From positions 18,313,901 through 18,377,900 of the forward strand of contig OX291549.1 in the NCBI GenBank assembly GCA_946406115.1: DNA of 64,000 nucleotides, read 5' to 3'. Origin of the DNA: Apoda limacodes (taxonomy: Eukaryota; Arthropoda; Insecta; Lepidoptera; Limacodidae). How positions within the stretch are numbered: the stretch's first letter is position 1; every line of letters begins with the position of its first letter. The position numbers and the translations under genes were made by a program. This document shows, one piece after another, positions 22,906 through 34,704 of this stretch. The notes beneath the pieces are model-generated. The model saw only the letters and a program-made list of their open reading frames with translations. It was not told the origin of the DNA and searched no databases.

Positions 22906-23129
22906 AAGGGGTTAACATAAGTGAAAGTGGCGCCACCACAACATTTTTTTTAATTTACATTAATTACAAACCCTTTTTAAAAAAAGTGCTCAAATTAAAA
23001 GTTTGATGTACAAGTACGCTATTTTTAGAAAGTTTTAGTCGCTACATATTATGCATGTGTAGGCTAGAAAGTTCATTTATGCTAAAAAAAATGTAGTGAG
23101 GGCGCCACTTTCACTTATGTTAGCCCCTT
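22906..23129. mobile_element. 224-bp MITE with 27-bp terminal inverted repeats
   Basis: Left end AAGGGGTTAACATAAGTGAA-AGTGGCGCC (22906 on) and right end GGCGCCACTTTCACTTATGT-TAGCCCCTT (to 23129) are inverted copies with one mismatch. The interior is AT-rich and non-coding. No clear target-site duplication remains, so I cannot assign a superfamily. Confidence 0.88.
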
Positions 23130-25088
23130 AAGTGGCATTACTGTATACTGTTAATTAGTAACGTTATATGTCCCTAGTACTAACAAACATATGCATAGAG
23201 TGCAGAATGATCTACAGACACAAGGGGTTAAATGGTCTGAGGCATTCGGATAGACAGAAATACGGACAGACGACGCGACGGACGGATAACGTAAGTACGG
23301 CAATAGAGCTGAGTTGGAACGATTTGAGTACTTAGTCCTAAAAGGTTGGGTATGTAAGAATAGTACAGTACAGTATTTTAAAATTTAATTTAATCAATCA
23401 ATCAATTAATTGGTACAATACAATAACATTATTTCACTATCGAGTAAATGCACAAACATATCTTATTTAAAAAATATTCTAAAGAATCGTTTACTAATCA
23501 GCCTTAAAATAATATGACATAAAATGTATGGTTACCAAATAACTACTTAAACACGTATTAAAATAATCACATTCTAAACACGAGTGATGACAAAAGGATT
23601 GCAGTACACGACAAAAATATGTATAAAATTGCCTTGTCTCCCAAATAAAGCATATGCTGTGTTATGGGAGTGTAGTACGAGTTCGATGTTCCGGTTGTGT
23701 AACCTCTCTTAATTTGAAAAAAGGATTTTAAAATTAAGAGCTCTTATTAAAATTTTTTAGATTGAGTACCGTATATTTTACCCTGTCAACTTGTCGTGGA
23801 AGCTTATTGACACAATTTTTTACCCAAAACCCTGGATTGTGATATCACGTCGGTATTTTAATACAGGTAAATGACGGGCCATCAATAATGCTGGTGGGCT
23901 TTGTTTTGACATATACAAGCTTATTCAAAACTTGAAGTAATATAAAGTTTAATTGGAACTTCAAAACTTCTTTACTTTGTACATCCAAAACAAAGTAATA
24001 GAAAATAAGTTAGATTTATTTTCTATTTGATATAAGTTCAAAATCGTATACAAACCTATGTATTGTGTATTACCATATACCTACCTAAAAGAGAGCCGCC
24101 AGAGTTGGATTATATGTAAGGGTTACTTATTTACATATTAAAAGAAAGAAAATCAGTCAGTAAAATATTTTCATGCCTGTGATATTTCACAAGAAACTGT
24201 TACAGTAGGTATTTGAGAAGGCCTTCTACGCGCATTAACATTTGCTTTAAGAGCGTTAAGCTAAATTCGATATTGTTGATTAAAAATAGAGTTCATTTTT
24301 CTGTGAAAATTATATGTTACAAATTGAAGGACAGCTTAGCATGTAAGGGTTCCGTTTTTGTCGTTTGGCTTTTTTTTTCTATCTACTGTTGTTGGCTGCA
24401 GATTATCTATACAACTAATTATTGTGGCGGTGCTGCTTGCACTTAGCTGCGAAAGTGGTTTGCACAAGGGTGTCCTGCACACGAACCTCGTCTTAAGCAA
24501 CTGTTCCTTATAACTAAATCTGCCAAAAATGTAACGCCATTTTAGAAAAACAAAGGCGTTCTTAAAAAAAGAAACGGCAAGAAACTTCAGCCGTCGCCTT
24601 TTGTTATTATTTGAATGCATCCTTGCATTGTGTGGACAAACACTACGCTCAGGTCTATAAGTATAGGCCGTATACAAGTCCGCCATTTGTCTACAGAACC
24701 CTAAGAGCCCTTAGAGTTTTGACATGTCCGTCCATCTCAATATTACAGCTTCATTATTTTATAATTCTGCTGTGTTTGCATTGTTTCTGGTGGTGAAAAG
24801 TTACATTTTAGGTTCTTCAGTAACTTTTTGTCGCAGGTGCATATTCTTTTTGCAGGTGAAAAATGTTGTCTTCTACTTCTAACATTTTGTTAGTTCTAAA
24901 AATCTAATATAAATGTCAATTAAAAACTTTTGCAACAAAAATTATTTTTAACAAGTAAGTCACTAATTTTTAGATATCCCCAATAATTCTTATTCCAAGA
25001 AACCGTTCTTGTGTACCTACGATAAGCAAATGACCCGTTGTTTAGCCCTATTTTGAAAAGGATATACCTTTTACCTATTTCACCTATT
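23130..25088. other. AT-rich non-coding DNA
   Basis: No gene is supported. The 116-codon minus frame at 24336-24686 and the 77-codon plus frame overlapping it on the other strand show no family features. Confidence 0.5.
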
Positions 25089-25690
25089 ACCTACCTAAAG
25101 AAGTTTATCTATGTTGGTTTTTGCAAAACAAAAAATGAAGCAATGACTGCGTTATGTTTTACGAGTAACGATTTGTTTAAGCAATTCAAAGAGCTTGTTA
25201 AGAACTGTCTTAAGTACTCCAGAGTCTGTAGAACTCGAGATGTACCTTTTGCCTACCTAATAAAGTATGTTTATGTTGGTTTTTGCGTAACGGAAAATGG
25301 AGCAATGCCTGCGTTATGTTTAATGAGTAACGATTTGTTTAAGCAATTCAAAGAGCTTGTTGGGAACTGTCTTTAGTACTCGAGATGTACTTTTGACATT
25401 TTACCTACCTAATAAAGTATATTAATGTCGGTTTTTGCGTAACGAAAAATGAAGCAGTGTCTGCGTTATGTTCAAAGAATAACGATTTGTATAAGCAATT
25501 CAAAAAGCTTGTTAGCTTTTCTCCCGACTCTGGAGTACTCGAGATTTACTTATTACCTACCGACTTAAGTATATTTATTTCGGATTTTGCGTAACGAAAA
25601 ATGAAGCAATGTATACCTTATGTTTCATGAGTTATGATTAGTTTAAGCAACTTTACCTAATGGCTTAGATCTCGAGACTCGTTTAAATAA
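25089..25690 (+). repeat. four-copy tandem array, unit about 152-162 bp
   Basis: Units begin ACCTACCTAAWRAAGT at 25089, 25251, 25403 and 25555. They share GTAACGATTTGTTTAAGC and TGCGTTATGTT blocks and a CTCGAGA motif near each unit end. Copies 1 and 2 are most alike and keep a common reading frame, giving the open frame at 25038-25376 with SNDLFKQFKELV twice. Copies 3 and 4 break that frame, so I treat it as a satellite-like array and not a gene. Confidence 0.88.
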
Positions 25691-26189
25691 TTGCATAGAT
25701 ACATTATTTTCTCGGATTCCAGACTTTGGCGTACTCGAGACTGTTCCCATTAAGCTCGCAGGGCATTTATGATTCCTGTGCGAAGCTGAGCTTACTTCCT
25801 GGCGTAGGTCAATCTTAGTTTTGGCATCATTCAAATTTATAAAAGCTCTAATAATATGCTAGTCGTAAGTCAAAATAACTTGTTCTCAAGTTAGAAATTT
25901 GCAAAATATTTATGATGAAAGTTGCTTAGTTATTAGACTACAATTAGTACCTTAACAATATTCCCAAATAATTTGAACTAAAATTAAGTTTCACTTTTAA
26001 TCGTTGGATAAAACCTAAAAAACTTGCCTAAAAAGCAGAATTATATTAACTGGGGGTGAGTTTGCTCAGCATTCAAAAATATTATATTAGCGTTGCCTTT
26101 TAACTTCTACATTTTAAAAGGTAATCCAAACGAATAAACACATAGGTATTTGGACTATTCACCGAGGGTCGAAAGTGACTGATTACTTA

Positions 26190-26500
26190 CGAGGGTGAAT
26201 TTTGAATAAAATACACACGAGGAAGGAATTGCATTTTACCTCGATTGATACATAGTGCTTTATACTACACCTAAGAGAAAAAGAAAAGATATTTTATATT
26301 AAAATTATTACAATTGTTGAAAGAAATTTCACCATGCTTAACATCAAAATTTATTCTAAATGAAAAATAAAATGCAAGTGGCCAGTATTTATGGAACACT
26401 ACTTATGATGATGAACATATAGTTCATATATAATACAACTAGTTGTGCTGTTCAAAATAAGAACACGTTTAATAGATTTTCCGTTCTGTCGTTTATATTA
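26190..26500 (+). repeat. dispersed repeat, copy A
   Basis: Blocks ACATAGTGCTTTATACTACA, TTGTTGAAAGAAATTYCACCA, TTTATTCTAAATGAAAAATA and TTCTGTTCTGTCG occur here and, in the same order and orientation, at 42178-42490. It is non-coding and of unknown class. The intervening DNA between blocks has diverged. Confidence 0.7.
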
Positions 26501-26984
26501 GAAAGTTTAGTTTTCACCCCGCTTAGTTTGTATACTGACCGTATTGTAACATTTATATACTTTTAAATATGTATGAAGGTAACTAGTCACAAAAAACAAT
26601 AAACAATCTTCAAGATAGGTGTTTTGTATTCCCCACTTTTCTCCAGCAAATCTCAAATAACTGCATAGAAATTATTTACCCTGGAATTTAATGAATTATT
26701 CTGTATGTTTTGTTTTCTTGAAAATTAGTTTACATATTCGTACAGAGCAGGTCTGAAAATGTCATAAAATAGGCAATTTTTTAGACTTTTGCAGAGCTCC
26801 AGTTATATACGATTTATTTAAGAAAAAAAGCAAAAGTGTATATAAACAATTAAAGTCTAATGCCAAATCCAGGGAGGAAACAGGGAAATATGTTTGTGTG
26901 GGAAAAAGCAGCTTGATTCTTCTCAAAACAAACTCTAAATAACACATTTCATTAAACTCTGTTATGATAATTATGTTACAGCTC
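26501..26984. other. non-coding DNA, nothing recognised
   Basis: No supported feature. Confidence 0.5.
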
Positions 26985-27588
26985 TTAGTGTGGCTTCAGA
27001 CGTGCCGTAAATAAACCCGACATCTGGCCGACGTCCGAAATGTAGCTTTCACACGTGCCGGTTAAATTCACCCGCCATCGGGCCGACTTCCACAGATAAC
27101 CGATCTTTAGCCGATTTTCTCTTAGCTTAGGCGAACACCCGCAGTGTGGTCTATGCCGCGTTGAATCGTCAAAAAATTATTGGTAAGTATATACCTTATT
27201 CTGCGACCATAAAAATAAGAAAAGAATATATTGGGTGCATTCTATGATTCGAAAGCGATTACTTGCAATGGCCTTTTCGTTCGTTAACCTGTAAAATTCA
27301 TCTTATTTTTTCCTTAAAAGAAATGTAACTTTTTATGGCCAGTATTTGTTTTACTGGCTTTCGATGTCGGCCCGACACTTGTGTACGTGCCAATACCATT
27401 TCATGTCCCACCGAAGTCAAACCGATAGTCGATGCCAGATGATCTAGTGAGCGTAGCCGGCAGCATGCTGGATGAATTTGACCGGCACGTGTGGAATTGT
27501 TAGTACTGGTCTCTACAACACAACGCTCACTAGCCGGCCTCGGCCCTATGCCGGTTGAATTTACCCGGCACGTGTGAAGCTACACTTA
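26985..27588. mobile_element. 598-bp Harbinger-like MITE with TTA target duplication
   Basis: The element spans 26988-27585. The ends GTGTGGCTTCAGACGTGCC and (reverse complement of the right end) GTGTAGCTTCACACGTGCC form an inverted repeat and are flanked by TTA on both sides (26985-26987 and 27586-27588). Subterminal CACGTGCCGGTTRAATTYACC blocks recur on both sides, e.g. near 27054, 27465 and 27550. Three-base TTA/TAA duplications are typical of PIF/Harbinger elements. No transposase is present. Confidence 0.8.
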
Positions 27589-27888
27589 CGGTAAATAAGG
27601 GGCACGTGCACGGCTGATGAATGAGCTACGAAAACGATGTGACATGTTTAGTGATTAATTAAATAATGTATATGTCTAATGACTTCACTTTCAGTAAAAC
27701 GTGCAAGGGGCGGCTATAATTTTGTTACTATTCGAGTACCTACTTTTTATCTCTATCTATCTAAAACACATCTCCCAAATGCGTTTATGTTTTCACCCAT
27801 TCGGTTAAAACATTTTTTAACCAATACTTTTTTATGCTTGGCGTTTGACATCCGTATCTATACTATCACTAAAGCCCTTATGGCCCTT

Positions 27889-28110
27889 GTCGGTGGTGGT
27901 CTGGTGGTCTCGGCGTCTGCGTCGCGTTCTGAAGGTTTTTAACATGACTATTTTTGCAAAACCACGATTAGAAATACTTTTCATTCATAGAATTAATATT
28001 TGAGGAGGAGGAATGGTTACGATGAGACTGTAATAAAACACAATGTAGGGAAAGACGAGATTTGAACCCGAAACCCCAAAGTACATACACAAGAACGCTA
28101 ATAAAGTATT
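27889..28110. mobile_element. possible tRNA-derived SINE fragments
   Basis: GTGGTGGTCTGGTGGTCTCG (27892) resembles an A-box on the plus strand. GAGATTTGAACCCGAAACCC (28050), read on the minus strand, resembles a B-box GGTTCAAATCTC. The two are in opposite orientations, so they are probably two fragments. Low confidence. Confidence 0.35.
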
Positions 28111-28169
28111 CTTTCACTTTCTTTAAAAAATATTTGATATATTCGTTACTGATAAAAAAGGAAATATAC

Positions 28170-28435
28170 AATGGATTCTTATACAGCTCGGCTGGGCAGC
28201 GTTCGGAAAATTATGCAACATCTTTTCGTCCAATATACCTCGGTGTCTACAATCAATGTATGTTCCCAGTGACGACTTACGGTACAGAAACCTGATCTAT
28301 AACTGTTGGCCCAGTTAAAGCCGAAGGAAGCCAGTTGAAGCAGGCGGCTCAATACCAGCTATTGTAGAGACATATGGTGAAGACCTACGTCCAACAGTAG
28401 ACGTCTACCGGCTAAGTTGACAACTTATGATGAAA
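28170..28435 (+). pseudogene. RTE-clade LINE relic, internally deleted
   Basis: NQCMFPVTTYGTET (28251-28292) matches the conserved RTE segment that also appears at 17179-17225. It ends in a stop and is followed by an internally deleted remnant. That remnant reaches a typical RTE 3' end with GACCTACGTCCAACAGTAGACG at about 28382, lightly altered from the usual form. It is dead and 5'-truncated. Confidence 0.65.
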
Positions 28436-28530
28436 TTAAAAGTTTATTTAATGTATGTCCTATTTAAACATTTATTTATGGAATTTGTAATGGAATGATT
28501 AATTTATCTTATGTTCTAATATGTAGATAA

Positions 28531-28558
28531 ATATATATATATATATATATATATACAT
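28531..28558. repeat. (AT)n microsatellite
   Basis: An uninterrupted TATATATA run of about 26 bases. Confidence 0.95.
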
Positions 28559-28980
28559 ATGTACTGTAACAGGTCGGAGTTACCTGGTAGGACTTTAGGG
28601 GAAGTGGAAGAGATATAGTGTTTTTATTAGTAAAACTTCCACGTGTCTATGATAAGGTATTTTTGTTATAAGGAAAAAGGAGGTCAAATATATTTTAAGA
28701 GTAGCATATAATAAAGTAGGAGAAAAGAAAATTAATATAATGTGTAAAATCACATAGATTTCATATATCTAGGATATTCATCATATGCACGATGTGATTG
28801 CCTCCTTATTCTCTATAAGAAACAGAAAATGTAATGTATAAGAATAGCTATATCCGATATCAGTAGCGAAGAAATTGGAATAAAGTTATGTATTTAATTT
28901 TGTTATTTAATAAAGATATACAATTGTCGACTGTGTAGTTAGTAGCGGGGTGAAGAAAACAATAAGTTTCACCCCGAATT

Positions 28981-29701
28981 CTGATTTTTTTTTTTTTTTA
29001 ATTTTTTTAATACCACTAAGGTGGCAAACAAGCTTACGGCCCGCCTGATGGTAAGCGGTCACCGTAGCCTATGGACGCTTGCAACACCAGGGGTATCACT
29101 TGCGCGTTGCCGACCCTTCAGAAATCTAATAACTTCTTTCTTGAAGAACTCCATACTGTAGTCCTTGCAGAAAACCTTGGCAGGGAGCTCATTCCACAAC
29201 TTAAGCGCTCGCGGGAGGAAGTTTCTCTGAAACCGCACTGTACGCGACCATTTAGGTTCTAAAGTGTGAGAATGAATTCCCTGCCGATGGCGAGCGGTGC
29301 GATGGTAGAAAGTAGCCGTGGGCATCATTTCGAACAATTCCTCAGAACACAACCCATTGTACAAGCGGTAGAACACACACAGTGAGGCAAAGTCTCTCCT
29401 CAGACTTAAGGGCTCTATACCGCAAGTGAGTTTGGAATCGTCGACAATTCTCACAGCCCGTCGTTGAACCGAGTCAAAAGGGCCAAGCTGGTATCCGGGT
29501 GCACCTGCCCAGAGATGGCAGCAGTACTCCATATGGGGCCGAACCTGCGACTTGTAAAGTAACAACCTTTGCCCCGACGTGAAGTACTGCTTCGCTCTGT
29601 TGAGTACACCAAGTTTTTTGGACGCCAGCTTCACCTTATCTTGTAAATGATCTCGGAACTGAACATCGCTGGAGATGTCGACACCAAGGATCCCAATGCT
29701 C
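28981..29701 (-). mobile_element. 5'-truncated LINE, copy 2 of the family at 5026-7235
   Basis: A T-rich tail (28985-29010) precedes CCACTAAGGTGGCAAAC, and the match to copy 1 runs to 29701, where it stops abruptly after CCAATGCTC. The 191-codon minus frame 29059-29634 is open and covers the RT thumb and C-terminus (KLASKKLGVLNRAKQYF to GVASVHRLR). It lacks the extra base that breaks copy 1 near 5449. The catalytic YADD region is missing. The few differences from copy 1 indicate recent insertion of both. Confidence 0.92.
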
Positions 29702-31285
29702 GCCTACTAACAAAGATCATCGAATATTACTAGGATAGGATTAATGGTACGCCCCCTGTACTTGTTAGCAGCGAAGTATATATTACGACGACTGCGAGTG
29801 CTACAACAACAAAAGAGTTTACAGTTCCAATATGCAGTAGGTATTTTGCAGGATTGTGCTATTTAATATAATTTATCCAGCTCTTTGTTAAATGTCTTCC
29901 TTAAGTTTCCTTTCATACTATGTAAATTCAGTATATTTTGAAATCCTGATAATTTCTGTAGTATTTCCTAGATTATATACCTTTCGAAAACTTACAAGCT
30001 GCCTTGTCGATGTCGTCGTCAAGCCTATTGTTAATATGTACGATAATGTCGTATCCTAATTAAACGATTTGCGTTATTTGTTTCATGAAGTGAATTTTTT
30101 GTAGCCCTAAATACCTATAAAAATTAAAATAACCCAAAGAGTTAATGCACAAGACTGTAATGTACTTGTGTCAAAAAGGTAGGTACCTAAATGTTTTAAA
30201 TTCTTAAGACATGATATTTACAGTATATTAGCGGTCCCGGTGAACGTTGTTCCGCTGCCGTCCCTCTGTAACCCGGCGAAAGTTGGTTGGCGAAAGTGCC
30301 CGAGTCCGGCTCGCACTTAACAAATCGAGATAAAAACTCCTATCTTTTAAGTTGGATCAAATAACAGATAGTTACGAAGTTTGATCAAAATCGGTTCAAT
30401 AGTTTAGGAGTTCATCGTGGACAAACAACGTGACACGTAATTTTTATATATAAAGATTATGTAGCACTGCATTCTATACTTTTTCTATAAGTTCTTCTAT
30501 AGTGATTAAGGGACCTACGTCTATCTCGTTCCCTTAAATATCTATCTAATATTTTGCAATTCGTACCTACTTATTACGTTACGTTACGATAAATAAAAAA
30601 GTTAATGATAAATATAAACAAACAAAAAGGTAAAGAATTAAATCGACACGGTCAGCAAGGTAAGTAGATTAAGCGACGTTTCTGGATTTTTTAAATTTAA
30701 GGTTTTCTTAGAGTAGTAGTTTTTTTCGAAATTCATCTCAATCGACACTAGAAAATTGTTATGGCATTAGGTGTAGCTCAAATCATAGTTAAGCGATAAA
30801 GAAAGTCAAAATCGACTTTATTTGAGCCATTTTTTAACGCGAGTTTCTTTTAAAAGACGAGGGTTGACTTCGGAAGTTCATTTACTAGATCCCATAATAA
30901 TAGTGATTGCATTACTTGCAAACTATAAATTTTCCCATTTAGAAATAAGTCTTTGATACGATCCATTGGCTGTCCGCCTCTGGATAATTTATTATTTCCT
31001 GCTCTACCAGCAATCCCTTGGTACACGAAACTGGCTACGATTTTCACCTATTTTCGACTATTTCTGAAAATAATTAGTACTTTTACGTGATTTCATTGAG
31101 CCGACCGGTTTGGTACAATTCTGAAGATATACATTTTATATGGGATCTGAAGTGAGTAAGACTCTTACATTATACTATTACATATTTTGTGTCGTACTGG
31201 TACTTTGAACTCGTTTCACGTGTAATATGAAAGGGCTGAAAAAAATTTTTTTTCTCGTATTTCCAAATCTCCCAGCCCTTGTGCA
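29702..31285. other. non-coding DNA with one unexplained open frame
   Basis: The 65-codon minus frame at 30850-31047 begins MKIVASFVYQGIAGRAGNNK and continues with LSRGGQPMDRIKDLF. It has the varied composition of real coding sequence and an AG-rich upstream edge. I recognise no family, and it could be an exon, a repeat fragment or chance. Nothing else is seen. Confidence 0.35.
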
Positions 31286-33895
31286 TAGAATAGGGCTAGT
31301 TTACACTCACAGTTTCAAGCACTCGGCCGAGTACTAAAATCGATCAAGTGTAAACGTAAGATTTAGTACTACACAAAGTAAAATTTCGAGTGGATTGGCG
31401 GGCAGAGTGAATATAAGCCCTTACTATTCAATCGGCCGAGTGGCTTTCCTCACTTTGCACCCTCCCCGCTCAGTTGTTCACTCGATAGAGGCAAACGGTC
31501 GATGGTGCAGTGGCGAGTACTTTTGCGAATACAGATACGCTTTGTTTTCCTGGTGTGCGTTTATTGTTGTTTTTAGTTGCATTTTTTGTTTATGGCAGTA
31601 AAATGAAACTCCTAACCTACAATATAATTTATCCGACAGTAAAATGAAACTCCTAACCTACAATAAAATTTATCCAAGAATGTTAAAACCCTCGAATGTG
31701 CCAGGTTTTTTCTACTTTACCTTTAAATAAATTTTCATGATATACAATCATTTCTAAAATTATAATATTTGAATACTCCCTAAAAGCTTGTTTCAGAAAA
31801 GCACAGTGGAGTTGTGACGATACCATATTTATGCCTTAACATTTTTGTAATACAATGTTTTTATTCAAGTAAACAATTCTTAATGGACGAACTACCTATA
31901 GCAAAATGCATCTTTAAATTAGAATGGCGCGTTTAAATATACAAGTTCAGTTGGAAGCACGTTTAATTTGCTCTTCAAAGGTAGTTTCATAGCTTTTACT
32001 CGAATAAAATTATATTTAGGAAATAAAACGAAGGATTAATCGGAGACCCTCTAGATAGAAGTTGTTTTGTTATCCGCGGTTTTATTTCCTTATTAATTTT
32101 ATTGCCTTAGTTAAATAGTTATGCTACTGTTATTGGCAATTCTATAATGTTGAGTATAACCGCGGAAGTTTAAGTTACTTAGAAGTTTATAATATTGAAA
32201 ACACCCGCGAAACTTACCTAAGTGAGTCGTTTAACAACCATTAGTGGAGCCTCGTACAATAAATATTCTAACAACGATAAAAGGTAGTTTTCTTGGTTTT
32301 CACGTGTTCCGTATAATGGTATGACTTGTTGGTTTATTTGAAATTACACGGGGTTTGTTAGAACTTTACGAACATTTAGAACATAATATTAATATTCTAT
32401 AAGGATTCTATTAATTTAGACCGTTCATACTAATCTAGGCCTCTATAATAGTACCCCAACCAACATAACTAGTATTATACTTTAAAGATATTCTTTTTTC
32501 TTTGTTAAAATTAATTAAGACCGGACAACCGTTCGGAATAAAAAACAGCATGGGGGGTCTGAAATTTGGAGTGAGAAGGTTGTTAGAGAGGGGTTAGTGG
32601 TAATAAAAGTGTGTGGTTCCATACACACAGAACATTCAATTGCTGTCGTTTAAATTGTCGAAACGCTGCCCAAAAAGGAGAAAACCATAGTCTACGCTAG
32701 AAGCTACCTAGAAACCACGTGGGGTTAAACTACGGCAATCTAGCCGCCATTACTGGTTGCTAAATACTTTAATATTAGAAATTACAGTGAAAATATTGTA
32801 TGTTCGTTGTGAAATTCATTAGGTTGTGTGTTAAAAATATCTAAATTAATGTTAAAGCATCGTAATGACGAGTTCGCCTTTTTTGCCGGTTAGAAATTTA
32901 TGGTAGAAAGAAATCTCAATCACCTCAGTAGGAAGGAATATATTAACGGACCTTGTTTCTAGGACATTTTCAGCTACGAAAAGATAAATCTTCTACAAAA
33001 GTAGAAGTGGGAATAAAGATTATAACAGCCATAATAATTATATAGCCCACTAAAGAACTAGGTCTGCTAAGAGATACAGTAATTACTATGTGAAATCCAT
33101 GTCCATCCTTAGCGGCGTTACTAGGGTTTTACTATTTTGGCTCGTTAGCTAGTTTAGGTGACCGCTGATGATCATCGTAAGGGGGCGCCTTTTAACCTAC
33201 TTTCAGGTCGCAAGTCTGAACGCTACCTGGTTCCCACTCTACAAAATGAATGGATTTAGTATTCGTATGGATTTTACTTTCAAATGTGGAAGTAGCATCA
33301 ATTAGCCCCCCCTTTGTTTTGTTTTTGTTAAAGGAACCCCTTTGTGTAGGGATGACGAAAAATCATATAATTATTTAGTGCCTGTGTCCTTTAGTTTTAA
33401 TATTTGAGTATTTGCGTTGTTTAGGTTTTGTACTGACTTTAGCAATGGTGAAAACTCAAAAGTAGGCATTAATTATGATCGTAGGTTTAGCTATATTTAT
33501 TTACTTGACTATTTTCTTTTACGCTTATTTTTATGCTATTGTTTACTACTTATTTAACACAACGGTTTTCGGGTCCTACCACTTTTGACGATCACGCTTG
33601 GCCAAAATAATATAATTATCTACATCACTATTAAATATTTATTTAGATTTACTCTCACTCGTTAAGTGAGTAGGGTTGAGGCTGCGAAGTTTTCTAAAAC
33701 ATTTTAATAATATATTTATATTTCTAAGAAAGGGGGGGAGGGCGTTACAGAGTTCCATGATCACTTTACTAGTGACACTGGAACGCGCGCGCGAATGTCA
33801 GTGCTAACAGTGAGGTACTCGGTGTTCGTTCAGTAGTCACTCGGCGAAGCAGCGGATCGAGAGCCTCGCCCAGTACTCGATAGGTGTAAACTAGC
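31286..33895. mobile_element. candidate hAT-like element or two MITE ends
   Basis: GGGCTAGTTTACACTCACAG (31287) and, in reverse complement at 33878-33893, GGCTAGTTTACACCTATCG form a possible terminal inverted repeat. Both ends carry ACTCGGCCGAGT or ACTCGGCGAAG-type subterminal motifs. No matching 8-bp flanks and no transposase were found between them, so these may be two independent MITE fragments. Confidence 0.35.
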
Positions 33896-34473
33896 CATAA
33901 CTAGCCATTTAGTTATTTAATGCGATTTTCGCGTTATCGTGTATTATGATTAGCTATAAGGTGAAGGGATGTAATGTAGGTAGTATGTAGATACCTATAT
34001 ACATATATAAGTAAGCCGTGTGGCTGCGCCCTGCCCATCTTAAATGCAACAATAAAGAGTGTGTCTCCGACCCTTGTGTTGTTCGCTTGCTTACGTCCTG
34101 TATACCCAAGTAAATATAAAACAATTGAAACCTCCAAAACTACTACAATAGGCTCTAATAAGAAGCGACTAAAATATACGTTTTTCGGGCAACCTTTTTT
34201 GTTTTGTTCCCGTCTCTGATGGGCCCATGGATCCCAAATAAAAAGATTTCATTTCGTTAAAAGAGCTGGTACATACTAAGGACGGCGGGTTAGTATTGCT
34301 ATCAAAAGTCGTAGTCTTCTGGGTACACTTTCCAAGTTCCCAACTAAAGCGATGTAGATAAAATATTTTATTTATGTCGTAGGTTTTTTATATATGATTG
34401 ATGTTTAGGATTTTTGTAATGATATTAATAATTAGTTTAATTTATTATAGTTTATTTTGATTATCCAATACAA
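33896..34473. other. non-coding DNA, nothing recognised
   Basis: No supported feature. Confidence 0.5.
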
Positions 34474-34489
34474 TCAAAACTTTATAATA

Positions 34490-34660
34490 TTAATCAAATA
34501 ATAATAATAAAGTTGGCATCGTTCCCAAAAGCTGGCCGCATTGCCCCGTTGAATTGCAATGCAGATTCTTTGGAATATGTAAAGAACAGCTTTTTGGTCA
34601 CGAGAAGCTTTAACCAGACGCGAAGATAAAGCTCTATAATTTTTTTTTCCACTCTGCCGT
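34490..34660 (-). pseudogene. probable retroelement-derived coding fragment
   Basis: The minus frame contains SRLVKASRDQKAVLYIF followed by QRICIAIQRGNAASFWERC. I associate this sequence with a widely dispersed lepidopteran retroelement reading frame. The edges are abrupt and the frame runs into AT-rich DNA after ERCQLYYYY. The exact family is not assigned. Confidence 0.45.
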
Positions 34661-34704
34661 ACGGTACTAATGTTTGTCACCAAAAGGCTCAAATATATAT
34701 TCAC

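Noticed and set aside
25038..25376. 112-codon frame as a small repeat protein gene
   Set aside because: It lies in a tandem array whose other two units break the frame; kept only as an observation.
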